Source of the DNA: Ancylobacter radicis
GTDB lineage: Bacteria > Pseudomonadota > Alphaproteobacteria > Rhizobiales > Xanthobacteraceae
Assembly (NCBI RefSeq): GCF_018449475.1
Contig: NZ_JAHCQH010000022.1
Location: 85,722 to 149,721 of the forward strand
DNA: 64,000 bases
Direction of reading: 5' to 3'
Positions 43,743 to 53,256 of this stretch are shown here, piece after piece (position 1 is the first letter of the stretch; each line of letters starts with the position of its first letter). The translations under genes and the position numbers were made by a program. Under the pieces are notes generated by a model. That model saw only the letters and a list, made by a program, of their open reading frames with translations, ran no database searches and was not told where the DNA came from.

Positions 43743-44699
43743 ATGGACCAGATTGCGGCGATGCGTGCCTTTGTCCGGGTGGTGGAGGCCGGCACCTTCA
43801 CCCGCGCGGCGGACCTTCTGGACATGCCGAAGCCCACCGTCACCAAATTGATCCAGCAATTGGAAGCGCATCTGCGCACCAAGCTTCTCAATCGCACGAC
43901 GCGGCGGGTCGGCGTGACGCCGGATGGAGCGGCCTATTACGAGCGCGCTCTGGCCTTGCTGTCGGATCTCGACGAACTCGACGGTTCGATGACGCGCTCG
44001 CAGGCCAGCCCGACGGGGAGGTTGCGCGTTGACGTGCCCTCGTCGCTGGCGCTGTTCGGGATCATTCCGGCGCTGCCGGACTTCTTCGCCCGCTACCCGG
44101 AGATCACGCTCGACCTCGGTGTCTCCGACCGCCCGGTCGATCTGGTAGCGGAGAATGTCGATTGCGCGATACGAGGTGGGGACCTTGTCGACCCCAGCCT
44201 GATCGCCCGGCGCATTGGCGAGGTGCGGCTGATGCTGTGCGCATCTCCCGCCTATCTGGCGACTTACGGCATGCCCCGCGATCCCCGTGATCTGGAGGAG
44301 AGTCATCGCGTCATCGGCTATTTCAGCGCCCGCACCGGGCGGCGGGTGGCGTTCGACGTGGTGCGGGGCGATGAGAGTTACGAGCTTGATCTGCCCTATG
44401 CCGTGGCCACGAACGATTCCACGGCCTACCTCTCCGCCGCGCTTGCCGGGCTTGGCATTGCGCAGGCGATCGAGCCAATGGTGTTAAAATACCTTGACGC
44501 GGGCTCGCTCGTCCGAATCCTCCCGGAATGGTCGAGCGCACCCATCGTGCTGCATGTCGTTTATTCGCCCAATCGGCATCTGAGCAGCCGGCTGCGCGTC
44601 TTCGTCGACTGGGTGGCGGAGATATTCTCCACCAGCCGCATCTATCGCTGGCCGGCTCCCGCACTCGAACTGCTGCGCGGGCCGAATGTCAGTGCGTGA
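43743..44699 (+). CDS. LysR-family regulator of the RND operon
   Basis: A 318-residue LysR protein with N-terminal helix-turn-helix (residues 5-65, MRAFVRVVEAGTFTRAADLLDMPKPTVTKLIQQLEAHL) and the substrate-binding domain (about 90-295). It is divergent from the hydrolase homologue/adaptor/pump operon and is the natural candidate for its drug-responsive control. Its 3' end overlaps the ATPase gene at 44689 by 11 bases in a tail-to-tail arrangement. Confidence 0.9.
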   Translation: MDQIAAMRAFVRVVEAGTFTRAADLLDMPKPTVTKLIQQLEAHLRTKLLNRTTRRVGVTPDGAAYYERALALLSDLDELDGSMTRSQASPTGRLRVDVPSSLALFGIIPALPDFFARYPEITLDLGVSDRPVDLVAENVDCAIRGGDLVDPSLIARRIGEVRLMLCASPAYLATYGMPRDPRDLEESHRVIGYFSARTGRRVAFDVVRGDESYELDLPYAVATNDSTAYLSAALAGLGIAQAIEPMVLKYLDAGSLVRILPEWSSAPIVLHVVYSPNRHLSSRLRVFVDWVAEIFSTSRIYRWPAPALELLRGPNVSA

Positions 44700-45417
44700 C
44701 GCCGAGGAACTGCTGAAGCTCGGCCGTCCGTGGATTGGAGAAGACCTCTTCCGGCGGCCCAATCTCGTGCACGCGCCCCTGATGCATGAAAACGACGCGT
44801 GAGCAGACCTCGCGGGCGAAGCGCATCTCATGCGTGACCATCATCAGTGTCATGCCCTCGGCCGCGAGTTCCTTCACGACGGCAAGGACTTCGTTGACGA
44901 GTTCAGGGTCAAGTGCCGAGGTGATCTCGTCGCAGAGCAGCGCGATGGGCTGCATGGCAAGCGCACGGGCGATGGCGACGCGCTGCTGCTGGCCGCCGGA
45001 AAGCTGGTCCGGATAGGCGTCGAATTTGTGGGAGAGCCCGACGCGCTCCAGCATCTTCTTCGCCATCTCCTCCGCTTCGGCCCTGGGGGTCTTCTTCACC
45101 ACCATCTGCGAGAGCATGACATTGCGCCCCGCCGTGAGGTGGGGAAACAGGTTGAAGCTCTGGAAGATCATGCCGACCTTGAGGCGCAGCGCCTTGAGGT
45201 GCAGTTCATCCGGCAGGAGCTGGGCCCCGGCGACGGAGATCGAGCCCTCGTCGATGTTCTCCAGCCCGTTGATGCAGCGCAGCAACGTCGACTTGCCCGA
45301 ACCGGAGCGCCCGATGATGGCAATGACCTCGCCGGGCTCGACGTCGATATTGATGCCCTTCAGCACTTCGTTGTCGCCGAAGCGCTTCTTCACTTCAGTG
45401 ATTTCGATGAGCGACAT
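44689..45417 (-). CDS. Polar amino acid ABC transporter ATP-binding protein
   Basis: A 242-residue GlnQ-type ATPase: Walker [11 protein letters not shown]-loop [12 protein letters not shown], signature [19 protein letters not shown] for Walker B and VTHE switch. The CDEITSALD box has Ile where the family usually has Pro. The start at 45417 follows GAGGAAG. Its start overlaps the permease gene by 23 bases. Last gene of the leftward GntR-led importer operon. Confidence 0.94.
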   Translation of the reverse strand: MSLIEITEVKKRFGDNEVLKGINIDVEPGEVIAIIGRSGSGKSTLLRCINGLENIDEGSISVAGAQLLPDELHLKALRLKVGMIFQSFNLFPHLTAGRNVMLSQMVVKKTPRAEAEEMAKKMLERVGLSHKFDAYPDQLSGGQQQRVAIARALAMQPIALLCDEITSALDPELVNEVLAVVKELAAEGMTLMMVTHEMRFAREVCSRVVFMHQGRVHEIGPPEEVFSNPRTAELQQFLGVTH

Positions 45418-46054
45418 TGAGCTTCCTCTCAAGGATCTGGGAAGACTTGGACAGCGGCCAGCACAGGCAGAAATAGATCAGCGCCACGAAGCCGTAGACG
45501 GTGAAGGGTTCGAAGGTGGCGTTCGTTACCATCGTACCGGCCTTGGAAAGCTCCACGAAACCGATGATGGAGGTGAGCGCCGTGCCCTTCACCACCTGCA
45601 CGGAAAAGCCGACCGTTGGCGGGACGGCCACACGCAGGGCCTGCGGCAGGATCACGTAACGCATCTGCTGCAGGTACCCCATGCCGAGGCTTGAGGAGGC
45701 TTCCCACTGGCCGCGCGCGACCGCCTCGACGCAGCCGCGCCAGATTTCGGTAAGGAAGGCCGCGCTCCACAGGATCAGCGCGACCGCAGCGGCGAGCCAG
45801 GCCGGTACGTCGATGCCGAACAGGCCGAGGCCGAAAAAGGCCAGGAACAGCTGCATCAGCAGCGGCGTGCCCTGGAAAATCTCGACATAGAAGCGGACGA
45901 AGATCTGCCCCAGCCGGCTTTTGCCGATGCGCAGGAACAGCAGCAGAGCGCCGACCAGCCCGCCTCCGATGAAGGAGACGACCGACAGCAGCACCGTCCA
46001 GCGCGCCGCCAGAAGCAGGTTGCGCAGGATGTCCCAAGTGGTGAAATCGTTCAT
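45395..46054 (-). CDS. Polar amino acid ABC transporter permease
   Basis: A 219-residue HisM/GlnP-type permease. Helices lie about residues 14-40, 58-80, 85-105 and 185-205. The EAA-type loop (SSSLGMGYLQQMRYVILPQALR) contacts the ATPase. It starts 10 bases after the other permease stops and overlaps the ATPase gene. It forms a heterodimer with the 223-residue permease. Confidence 0.93.
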   Translation of the reverse strand: MNDFTTWDILRNLLLAARWTVLLSVVSFIGGGLVGALLLFLRIGKSRLGQIFVRFYVEIFQGTPLLMQLFLAFFGLGLFGIDVPAWLAAAVALILWSAAFLTEIWRGCVEAVARGQWEASSSLGMGYLQQMRYVILPQALRVAVPPTVGFSVQVVKGTALTSIIGFVELSKAGTMVTNATFEPFTVYGFVALIYFCLCWPLSKSSQILERKLNVAHRNH

Positions 46055-46064
46055 CGCTGCCTCC

Positions 46065-46736
46065 TCACCGGGCCGATCGCTTGGGGAAGAGACCCCAGCC
46101 GATTCCCCGCAGCGCCTGCCGCAGCAGGATCGCGAGGGCGAGGTAGATCAGGGTGGAGACGAAATAGGCCTCGAACGCCCGGAAGGTGCGGGACTGGATG
46201 AAGTTCGCCGCGAAGGTCAGGTCCTCCGCCGCGATCTGCGAGACGGCGGCCGAGCCCAGCATGACGATGACGATCTGCGACGACAGGGCCGGCCAGATAC
46301 GCTGCAGGGCCGGGATCAGCACCACATGCCGGAAGGTCTCGATCCGGCTCATGCCGAGGCTGGCCCCGGCCTCGAACTGCCCGCGCGGCGTGGTCTGGAT
46401 GCCGGCCCGGATGATCTCGCAGCTATAGGCGCCGAGATTGATCACCATGGCGAGGTTGGCGGCCTGCAATTCGCCCATGCGCACGCCCAGCGCCGGCAGG
46501 CCGAAGAAGATGAAGAAAAGCTGGATCAGGAAGGGCGTGTTGCGGATCAGCTCGACATAGGCGGCGACCGGCGGTCGCAGATAGGTGGGGCCGAGGGCTC
46601 GCGCCCAGGCGCAGGCGATGCCGAGCGCCACGCCCAGCACGCCACCGACCAGCGTGAGCTCGACGGTGATGCCTATGCCTTTCAAGAGGACTGGCCAGTA
46701 GTCGGCGAGCCAGCCGTAATCGAACGCGTAAGTCAT
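46065..46736 (-). CDS. Polar amino acid ABC transporter permease
   Basis: A 223-residue GlnP-type permease, with helices about residues 15-40, 55-80, 85-110 and 185-210. NTPFLIQLFFIFFGLPALG and the EAA loop GASLGMSRIETFRHVVLIPAL are typical. It is separated from the binding-protein gene upstream by 137 bases containing a perfect palindrome that may lower its expression relative to the binding protein. Confidence 0.93.
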   Translation of the reverse strand: MTYAFDYGWLADYWPVLLKGIGITVELTLVGGVLGVALGIACAWARALGPTYLRPPVAAYVELIRNTPFLIQLFFIFFGLPALGVRMGELQAANLAMVINLGAYSCEIIRAGIQTTPRGQFEAGASLGMSRIETFRHVVLIPALQRIWPALSSQIVIVMLGSAAVSQIAAEDLTFAANFIQSRTFRAFEAYFVSTLIYLALAILLRQALRGIGWGLFPKRSAR

Positions 46737-46816
46737 GCCGTGAACTCCCGCTGGTGGGGGATGCCGGGACGTTCCTCTCCGCGCCGGAGAAGGATCAGGA
46801 ATGCGGTATCATGTAG

Positions 46817-46842
46817 CCTCCTCTCCCCGCGGGGAGAGGAGG
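46817..46842. repeat. 26-bp perfect palindrome between binding-protein and permease genes
   Basis: CCTCCTCTCCCCG with its exact reverse complement (46817-46842), no spacer. CTCTCCCCG-CGGGGAGAG is the same core as the two hairpins at 55295-55407. In the operon mRNA it would form a very stable hairpin. Confidence 0.75.
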
Positions 46843-46873
46843 GGATGCCGGAAGCCTCCGGGGCGGTGATCGC

Positions 46874-47665
46874 TCAGAGATCGGCGGGCAGCTTGGCGCC
46901 GAGCCACTTCTGCGCGATGGCGTCGAGCGCGCCGTCCTTCTTGGCGGCGGCGATGATGGCATCGACCTTGGCCAGCAGCGCCGGCTCGTTCTTGTTCAGG
47001 CCGATGAAGCAGGGCGAGTTCTTGATGAGGAACTTGATCTCCGGGCGCTTGGGCGGATTGCGCTCCAGAATGGCGGCGGCGACTACGTTGCCGGTCGCCA
47101 CCAGATCGACCTGACCGGACAGGAAGGCCGAGATGGTGCCGTTATTGTCCTCATAGCGTTTGATGGTCACGTCGGCCGGGGCGATCTTGGTCAGTTCCAG
47201 ATCTTCCACGGCGCCGCGCGTCACGCCGACGGTCTTGCCGGCGAGGCCCGCCGCATCCTTCACCGTCACATCGGCCGGGCCGAACACGCCGTTGAAGAAC
47301 GGGGCATAGGCGGTGGAGAAGTCGATCACCTTCTCGCGCTCCGGGTTCTTGCCGAGCGAGGAGATGACGAGATCGACCTTGTTGGTCTGCAGATAGGGAA
47401 TGCGGTTGGCGCTGGTCACGGGCACCAGTTCCAGCTTCACGCCGAGCTTCTCGGCGATCAGCTTGGCCATGTCGACGTCATAGCCCTTGGGCTGCATGTC
47501 GGAGCCGACGCTGCCGAAGGGCGGGAAGTCCTGCGGTACAGCTATACGGATCACCTTGTTGGTCTCGATGGTGGCGAGCGCATCGGCGCTGGCCGACAGC
47601 GGGGCCTGCGTCGCGGCGGCGACCAGCGCGCCGGCGGCGAGGGCAAGAAGGGTGCGGCGGTTCAT
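46874..47665 (-). CDS. Amino acid-type periplasmic binding protein (SBP family 3)
   Basis: A 263-residue binding protein with signal peptide (residues 1-28, MNRRTLLALAAGALVAAA core) and mature family-3 features: RIAVPQDFPPFGSVGSDMQPKGYDVDMAKLIAEKLGVKLELVPV and GNVVAAAILERN. It is 4 bases downstream of the GntR gene and feeds the two permeases. Ligand is unknown. Confidence 0.93.
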   Translation of the reverse strand: MNRRTLLALAAGALVAAATQAPLSASADALATIETNKVIRIAVPQDFPPFGSVGSDMQPKGYDVDMAKLIAEKLGVKLELVPVTSANRIPYLQTNKVDLVISSLGKNPEREKVIDFSTAYAPFFNGVFGPADVTVKDAAGLAGKTVGVTRGAVEDLELTKIAPADVTIKRYEDNNGTISAFLSGQVDLVATGNVVAAAILERNPPKRPEIKFLIKNSPCFIGLNKNEPALLAKVDAIIAAAKKDGALDAIAQKWLGAKLPADL

Positions 47666-47669
47666 GGCT

Positions 47670-48416
47670 TCAATCCTCTTTTCCGAAGGAGTGGCTGTGC
47701 GGATGGGTATGGGAATGCGGCACTGAGGGCGTGTTGCCGGTAAAGGTCGACGGCGAGAGCAACTCGCGCAGTCCGGCGAGCGGGTCCGGCTTGGCGGTAA
47801 GGTCGAGGCCGGCCTCGACCTTGGCGATGTGTTCGCCCATCAGCCGCGCGGCGAGGGTAAGATCATCCGCCTCCATCGCGGCGACGATGTCCTCATGGTC
47901 GTGGCTCGACTCTTCCGCCTTCTCGGTCGGCTGGTAGAGCATCGAGATCAGCGTGGTGCGGGCGGTGAGGTCGCGGATGATCTCGGTCAGCAGCCGGTTG
48001 CCCAGCGCGTCGGCGAGATGAATGTGGAAGTCGCCGAGCAGGCAGGCGCGGGAGCCGATATCGCCGGATTCAATGGCGGCGCGCTCCATGGCGACGTGCT
48101 CCTTGAGCGCGGCGAGCACGTTTGGCGGCACATGGGGGACGGTTTGCAGCAGCCCGACCTCAATGACGCGGCGGGTGTGGAAGGCTTCGCGCGCTTCCTC
48201 GGCGGACGGCTCGACGACATACCAGCCGCGCCGGGCGCTGACCTGAACCACGCCGCGCGTTTCCAGCCGCATCATGGCTTCGCGCACGCGGGTGCGGGAG
48301 ACGCCGAACAGGTCCGCCAGCTTCTGCTCGCCCAGCCTCGTGCCGGGCGCGATGCGGCCGGCCAGAATGGCCGACAGGATCGCTTCTTCGATATTGGCGG
48401 TAGCTGGGTTCATCAC
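47670..48416 (-). CDS. GntR-family (FCD) regulator with histidine-rich C-terminal tail
   Basis: A 248-residue regulator. The winged helix (residues 5-70, LFGVSRTRVREAMMRLETRGVVQVSARRGWYVV) precedes an FCD effector domain (about 80-215). The last 16 residues include HSHTHPHSHS, five histidines in ten residues, outside the normal family fold and capable of binding Ni/Zn/Co. It is the first gene of the leftward importer operon (4 bases before the binding protein) and probably autoregulates through the palindrome 14 bases upstream. Confidence 0.88.
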   Translation of the reverse strand: MMNPATANIEEAILSAILAGRIAPGTRLGEQKLADLFGVSRTRVREAMMRLETRGVVQVSARRGWYVVEPSAEEAREAFHTRRVIEVGLLQTVPHVPPNVLAALKEHVAMERAAIESGDIGSRACLLGDFHIHLADALGNRLLTEIIRDLTARTTLISMLYQPTEKAEESSHDHEDIVAAMEADDLTLAARLMGEHIAKVEAGLDLTAKPDPLAGLRELLSPSTFTGNTPSVPHSHTHPHSHSFGKED

Positions 48417-48429
48417 GCTTGCCTACAAA

Positions 48430-48441
48430 CTTGTATACAAG
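48430..48441. promoter_or_regulatory. GntR-type palindrome CTTGTATACAAG before its regulator gene
   Basis: CTTGTATACAAG (48430-48441) is a perfect 12-bp palindrome 14 bases upstream of the regulator start. TTGTATACAA is a form commonly bound by FCD-type GntR proteins, so autorepression of the GntR/importer operon is likely. Confidence 0.65.
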
Positions 48442-48550
48442 CTAAAAAGCAAAGGGCGTGCCAACATATGGGGAGCCGCACGGCCGCCCGGCGCGGCCAT
48501 GCCGTGGCGGCGCTTCCCCTCGCGATTATGGCTTTAAAAATAGAGATTTG

Positions 48551-48565
48551 CGGGACACGGTCCCG
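48551..48565 (-). terminator. Possible terminator of the mutase operon
   Basis: CGGGAC/GTCCCG with ACG loop (48551-48565). Read leftward, AT-rich sequence with a run of T (ATTTTT near 48536-48541) follows the stem after about ten bases. Located 260 bases from the GntR start and after mutB on the opposite side, it is a weak intrinsic-terminator candidate upstream of mutB's leftward reading and downstream of the GntR promoter, so its assignment to either operon is unsure. Confidence 0.25.
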
Positions 48566-48676
48566 AGCCGGTGTCCTTTAGGCGCGGGCCGTCTCGACAC
48601 CATCCCAATCGCCGGGAGGGGAGATCGCGCGCTGCCTATTCCTCGCTCACTGCCTGCCGAAGAAACAGCAGCGGGC

Positions 48677-50833
48677 CTATTCGGCGGCCTGCCGGTCATG
48701 GCCGAGCCGCTCGGCGAGCTTCTCCACCAACTCCACCGCGGCATCGGCGATCACGGTGCCGGGCGGGTAGATCGCCGCCGCACCAGCCGCGTGGACGGCC
48801 TCGTAGTCCTGCGGAGGTACCACTCCACCGACGACGATCATGATGTCCGGTCGCCCCTCGGCCGCCAGCGCGGCCTTGACCTGCGGCACCAGGGTCAGAT
48901 GCCCGGCGGCGAGTGACGAGATGCCGATGACATGGACGTCGTTTTCCACCGCCTGCCGGGCGGCTTCCTCGGGCGTGGCGAAGAGGGGGCCGATATCGAC
49001 GTCAAAGCCGAGATCGGCGAAGGCCGAGGCGATGACCTTCTGTCCGCGGTCGTGGCCGTCCTGCCCGACCTTGGCGACGAGGATGCGCGGGCGGCGGCCT
49101 TCCTCATGCTCGAAGGCGTCGACGCGCGCCCGCACGCGGGTCACCTTGTCGGTCATGGTGCCGGCCTCCCGCTTGTAAACCCCTGTCACCGCGCGGATTT
49201 CTGCCCGGTGGCGACCGAAGACACGCTCCAGCGCGTCGGAAATCTCGCCCACGGTCGCCTTGGCGCGGGCGGCGTCGATGGCGAGCGCCAGCAGATTACC
49301 ACCGCCTGCCGCGCCATTCTGCAGCGCCTGAAGGGTAGCTGCCAAGGCAATGGGATCGCGCTCGGCCTTGAGGCGACGCAGCTTCTCAAGCTGAGCGCCC
49401 CGCACGGCCGAATTGTCGACCCGGAGCACGTCAATGGGCGTTTCGCGTTCGGCGCGGTATTTATTTACCCCAACCACGGTCTGCGCGCCGGAATCGATCC
49501 GCGCCTGCGTGGTGGCGGCGGCTTCCTCGATGCGCAACTTCGGAATCCCGGCCTCGATCGCCTTGGCCATGCCGCCGAGTTCCTCGACCTCCGCGATATG
49601 TGCCAGCGCCTTCGCCGCCAGATCGGCGGTCAGGCGCTCGACATAGAAGGAGCCGCCCCAGGGGTCGATGGCCCGCGTGGTGCCGCTCTCCTGTTGCAGC
49701 AGGATCTGCGTGTTGCGGGCGATGCGGGCGGAAAAATCCGTTGGCAGGGCAAGGGCTTCGTCGAGCGCATTGGTGTGCAGCGACTGGGTGTGGCCCTGCG
49801 TCGCCGCCATCGCCTCGACCATGGTGCGCATGACATTGTTGAACACGTCCTGCGCCGTCAGGCTCCAGCCGGATGTCTGGGAATGGGTGCGCAGCGGCAG
49901 GGATTTGGGATTTTTCGCGCCGATATCGCTCATCAGCTTGGCCCAGATGAGCCGGGCGGCACGCAGCTTCGCCACTTCCATGAAGAAGTTCATGCCGATC
50001 GCCCAGAAAAAGGACAGGCGCGGCGCGAAAACGTCGATGGGCAGGCCGGCTTTGACGCCGGCGCGGGCATATTCCAGCCCGTCGGCCAGCGTGTAGGCGA
50101 GCTCCAGATCCTGCGTCGCCCCGGCCTCCTGCATGTGATAGCCGGAGATCGAGATCGAGTTGAAGCGCGGCATCTGCTTGGACGTAAAGGCAAAAATGTC
50201 CGAGATGATGCGCATCGAGGGCGCCGGCGGGTAGATATAGGTGTTGCGGACCATGAACTCCTTGAGGATGTCGTTCTGGATGGTCCCGGAGAGTTGGGCG
50301 GGCGCGACACCCTGCTCCTCCGCCGCGACGACATAGAGCGCGAGAACAGGTAACACCGCACCGTTCATCGTCATGGACACGCTCATCTGGTCGAGTGGGA
50401 TCCCCGAGAACAGCGTGCGCATGTCGTAGATGGAATCGATGGCGACGCCCGCCATGCCGACATCGCCGGCCACGCGCGGGTGGTCGCTGTCATAGCCGCG
50501 ATGGGTGGCGAGATCGAAGGCGACGGACAGGCCCTTCTGCCCGGCCGCCAGGTTGCGGCGGTAGAAGGCGTTGGAATCCTCCGCCGTGGAGAAGCCGGCA
50601 TATTGCCGGATGGTCCAGGGCTGGGTCGCATACATGGTGGGATAGGGTCCGCGCAGGAACGGCGCGATACCCGGAAATCCGTCAATGAATCCGAGCCCGG
50701 CAAGGTCCGGCGCGCCATAGAGCGGCTTGACCGCGATGGCCTCGGGCGTCATCCAGTCTGGCGCTTCCACGCGGGGCGGGGGAAGGTTTGGGGCGGCCCA
50801 GTCGATCGGGCCGAAATCGGGGATGCGGCTCAT
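48677..50833 (-). CDS. mutB: Methylmalonyl-CoA mutase large (catalytic) subunit
   Basis: A 718-residue adenosylcobalamin enzyme converting (R)-methylmalonyl-CoA to succinyl-CoA. The N-terminal CoA-binding TIM barrel includes [21 protein letters not shown] (about 65-85) and the catalytic-region [20 protein letters not shown]. The C-terminal B12 domain (about 585-718) has DGHDRG, the His-ligand DxHxxG motif, then [13 protein letters not shown]. The start at 50833 follows GGGAGGG. It is the last gene of the leftward propionyl-CoA operon, 34 bases after a small secreted protein. Confidence 0.95.
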   Translation of the reverse strand: MSRIPDFGPIDWAAPNLPPPRVEAPDWMTPEAIAVKPLYGAPDLAGLGFIDGFPGIAPFLRGPYPTMYATQPWTIRQYAGFSTAEDSNAFYRRNLAAGQKGLSVAFDLATHRGYDSDHPRVAGDVGMAGVAIDSIYDMRTLFSGIPLDQMSVSMTMNGAVLPVLALYVVAAEEQGVAPAQLSGTIQNDILKEFMVRNTYIYPPAPSMRIISDIFAFTSKQMPRFNSISISGYHMQEAGATQDLELAYTLADGLEYARAGVKAGLPIDVFAPRLSFFWAIGMNFFMEVAKLRAARLIWAKLMSDIGAKNPKSLPLRTHSQTSGWSLTAQDVFNNVMRTMVEAMAATQGHTQSLHTNALDEALALPTDFSARIARNTQILLQQESGTTRAIDPWGGSFYVERLTADLAAKALAHIAEVEELGGMAKAIEAGIPKLRIEEAAATTQARIDSGAQTVVGVNKYRAERETPIDVLRVDNSAVRGAQLEKLRRLKAERDPIALAATLQALQNGAAGGGNLLALAIDAARAKATVGEISDALERVFGRHRAEIRAVTGVYKREAGTMTDKVTRVRARVDAFEHEEGRRPRILVAKVGQDGHDRGQKVIASAFADLGFDVDIGPLFATPEEAARQAVENDVHVIGISSLAAGHLTLVPQVKAALAAEGRPDIMIVVGGVVPPQDYEAVHAAGAAAIYPPGTVIADAAVELVEKLAERLGHDRQAAE

Positions 50834-50867
50834 CGGACACCCTCCCAAGGGCCGGGAGCCGCGCGCG

Positions 50868-51257
50868 TCAGGCCTTGCGCGCCACCCACGAGCCCGTACA
50901 GTTCTTCACCGGCGATGTCCATCGGCCCGAGGCGGTATCGCCCCGCACCAGCCCGGTCGCCGCCAGCGTTTCCTCGCCGCGTACCACCTGTATCTCGATG
51001 ACGCCGAGCGGGTTCACCGAGCCGCTGGCTTCGGCCAGAGGTATCAATCCACCATAGCTGATCTGTCCGTCCTCGACCGACAGCTTGAATTCGTGACGCT
51101 TGGAGCACGGCCCGGTCGCGGGCTCGGCCGCGACCTGCCAGACGCCGTCGTGAAGGCCGATATCGACCGTTGCGTGCGTCTCCTGCGCCGTTACCGGCAG
51201 AACCAGCAACGCGCCGAGCATCGCTGCGCCGGCCAAGGCGTGATTCAGCGTGATCAT
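50868..51257 (-). CDS. Small secreted protein of unknown function in the mutase operon
   Basis: A 129-residue protein with a clear signal peptide (residues 1-24, [20 protein letters not shown]). The mature part is beta-rich, with [19 protein letters not shown] and a C-terminal [16 protein letters not shown], and two cysteines (PCSK, KNCTG) that may pair. No family is recognised. It sits between mutA and mutB (57- and 34-base gaps), an odd place for an exported protein, since both neighbours are cytosolic. Confidence 0.75.
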   Translation of the reverse strand: MITLNHALAGAAMLGALLVLPVTAQETHATVDIGLHDGVWQVAAEPATGPCSKRHEFKLSVEDGQISYGGLIPLAEASGSVNPLGVIEIQVVRGEETLAATGLVRGDTASGRWTSPVKNCTGSWVARKA

Positions 51258-51314
51258 GGCTCTTTCCCAAGTGTGTGGCCGGATGGCCGTCCTTAGGGAA
51301 ACCGGCGGCGGGGA

Positions 51315-53177
51315 TCATGGTTCCGTCCCCCGGACCACACCGAGCCGTGAGTGGACCTCGCGCAGAACAGCGAGAAGATCGGCTCCGGTATAAAAATACC
51401 CCTCAATACCCACCGTCTGCCACGCGGCTTCCTGCTCGCCCGGCCGGCCGGCGAGATAAAGCGCGCCGGCTCCCGCCTCCTTGAGCTGGCGGGCGGCTTC
51501 AAGCCCTTGAGACATATAGAGTTCATCCGACGCGCACAGGCAGGCGATGCGGGCGCCGGAGGTTCGGAAGGCCTCTACGAGGGCGGGCAGGTCGCCCTCG
51601 GCCGTGATTGCGGCGATTCCCCCCACTTCAAAGGCCGCACGGGCGAAGCCGAGGCGGGCGGCGTAGTCGGCGAGCGCGCCGAGAGTGGCAAGGAAAACAA
51701 CGGGTTGCGGCCGGGTCGCGGCGGCGGCTTGGCGCAGCGCCTCGAAGGGAGCGGCAAGGCGCGCCGGCGTGAGCGGCTCGGCCAGCAGCGCGCCCTCCGC
51801 GGGCGGCGCCACCGCGCTGGAGCGGGCCGGGGCGAGCACGGTAGGCGGCGCATCCCCGAGCAGCGGAAATTCCGTTGTTCCCGTAAGGGGTAAGCGCCGC
51901 GTGGCGATGTCCCTGGCGCGCTGCTGGCGGGTGCTGGCGAGGCGGCGCTGCCAGGCGCCGGAGGTGAGGCTTTCCACCATCCCGCCCTCGCGCTCGATGG
52001 CCTGGAACAGCTCCCAGGCGGTGGCGGCCAGCTTTTCCGTCCGCTCCTCGATGGCCCCCGCTCCGGCACCGGGATCGGCGACGCGGTGGACGTTCGCTTC
52101 CTCCATCAGGATGATCTGGGTGTTGCGGGCGAGGCGTCGGGCGCCGGCCTCCGGCAGCCCGAGCACTTGGGTAAAAGGCAGCACGCTCAGGCTGTTAGCG
52201 CCACCGACGCCGGCCGCGAAGGCGGCGATGGTGCCGCGTAAGAGGTTCACATAGGGGTCGAACCGGGTGAGCGAGCGCCACGCGGTTTCCATGTGGAGGG
52301 CGACCGCTGCCCCCTCGACGCCGCAGGACTTCAGCAGGGCCGCCCAGAGAAGGCGGAAGGCGCGGGGCTTGGCCTGGGTGGCGAACTGGTCGGTGTCCGC
52401 CGTCAGCGTCACCTCGATGCAGGCGGCGGCCTGCTCGATGGTAAGCCCGGCCGCTTCCAGAGCCCGCAGATAGGCCAGGGCGGTGGCGAGCACGGCCGCG
52501 AGTTCCTGCGCGTCGGAGGCCCCGGCAGCATGGTGCAGGCGCCCGTCCGCGCGCACCATCGGGTGCGAAAAGCCACGTGATCTCAAGGTGTTGACGGTCT
52601 GACCGAGACGCGCCGAGAGCCCGTCCCACTCGATCGGGGCGGCGCCGAGGGCGGCGAAATCGCCGATCGGGTCGAGGCCGAAGCGGATGTCGAGCCGGGT
52701 TGTATCCTGTCCCTCATAAAGCCGGGCCAGCGCCAGCGCGACGTCGCGGCCCTGGTATTTTCCCACCTCCACGCGCAGCGTGATCAGCTCGGGAAGCACC
52801 CCCTGAAGGGTGGCCAGAAGCTCCTCATGGCGCAGCGGGAGGCCGAACCCACCGGCGAAGGGGGCCGAGGCGAAGACCAGCGAAATGCCATCCGCACCAC
52901 CGTTAAGGTCTTCCAATATCTGGGTATTTGCCACAGTCGGGTGGTCATGGTCGATGCGCGTGATGACCTGCCACGGCGCCCCGGCGGGCCGCCCGGCAAT
53001 GGCGGCGGCGTCGGCCCGGCGCTCGGGCAGGGCGTCGAGTGCATAGAGGTCATATGTTACCTCCAGCATCCGCTTATCATAGGGCGCGCCCTTCAGAACT
53101 CCGTCGACGAGCCGCAGCCAATCCTCCCGCGAGGCGGGCGGAAAGTCGTGGAGCGTCGGTGCAGTGAGGTGGAGCAT
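51315..53177 (-). CDS. mutA: Methylmalonyl-CoA mutase small subunit
   Basis: A 620-residue partner of MutB. The N-terminal barrel-like half is conserved (YDLYALDALPERR, TRIDHDHPTVANTQILEDLNGGADGISLVFASAPFAGG). The C-terminal part resembles a B12 fold but lacks the DxHxxG cobalamin motif, as expected for a non-catalytic small subunit. The last region, LYLAGRPGEQEAAWQTVGIEGYFYTGADLLAVLREVHSRLG, is typical. It lies 79 bases after pccA and 57 before the secreted protein. Confidence 0.92.
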   Translation of the reverse strand: MLHLTAPTLHDFPPASREDWLRLVDGVLKGAPYDKRMLEVTYDLYALDALPERRADAAAIAGRPAGAPWQVITRIDHDHPTVANTQILEDLNGGADGISLVFASAPFAGGFGLPLRHEELLATLQGVLPELITLRVEVGKYQGRDVALALARLYEGQDTTRLDIRFGLDPIGDFAALGAAPIEWDGLSARLGQTVNTLRSRGFSHPMVRADGRLHHAAGASDAQELAAVLATALAYLRALEAAGLTIEQAAACIEVTLTADTDQFATQAKPRAFRLLWAALLKSCGVEGAAVALHMETAWRSLTRFDPYVNLLRGTIAAFAAGVGGANSLSVLPFTQVLGLPEAGARRLARNTQIILMEEANVHRVADPGAGAGAIEERTEKLAATAWELFQAIEREGGMVESLTSGAWQRRLASTRQQRARDIATRRLPLTGTTEFPLLGDAPPTVLAPARSSAVAPPAEGALLAEPLTPARLAAPFEALRQAAAATRPQPVVFLATLGALADYAARLGFARAAFEVGGIAAITAEGDLPALVEAFRTSGARIACLCASDELYMSQGLEAARQLKEAGAGALYLAGRPGEQEAAWQTVGIEGYFYTGADLLAVLREVHSRLGVVRGTEP

Positions 53178-53256
53178 CAGGGCAGTCCGTCCAGTGAGAC
53201 CGAACAGGGATGCCGGCGAGCATGCCCCCCACGGGGCCCGCCGGCGATGAGGCGGA

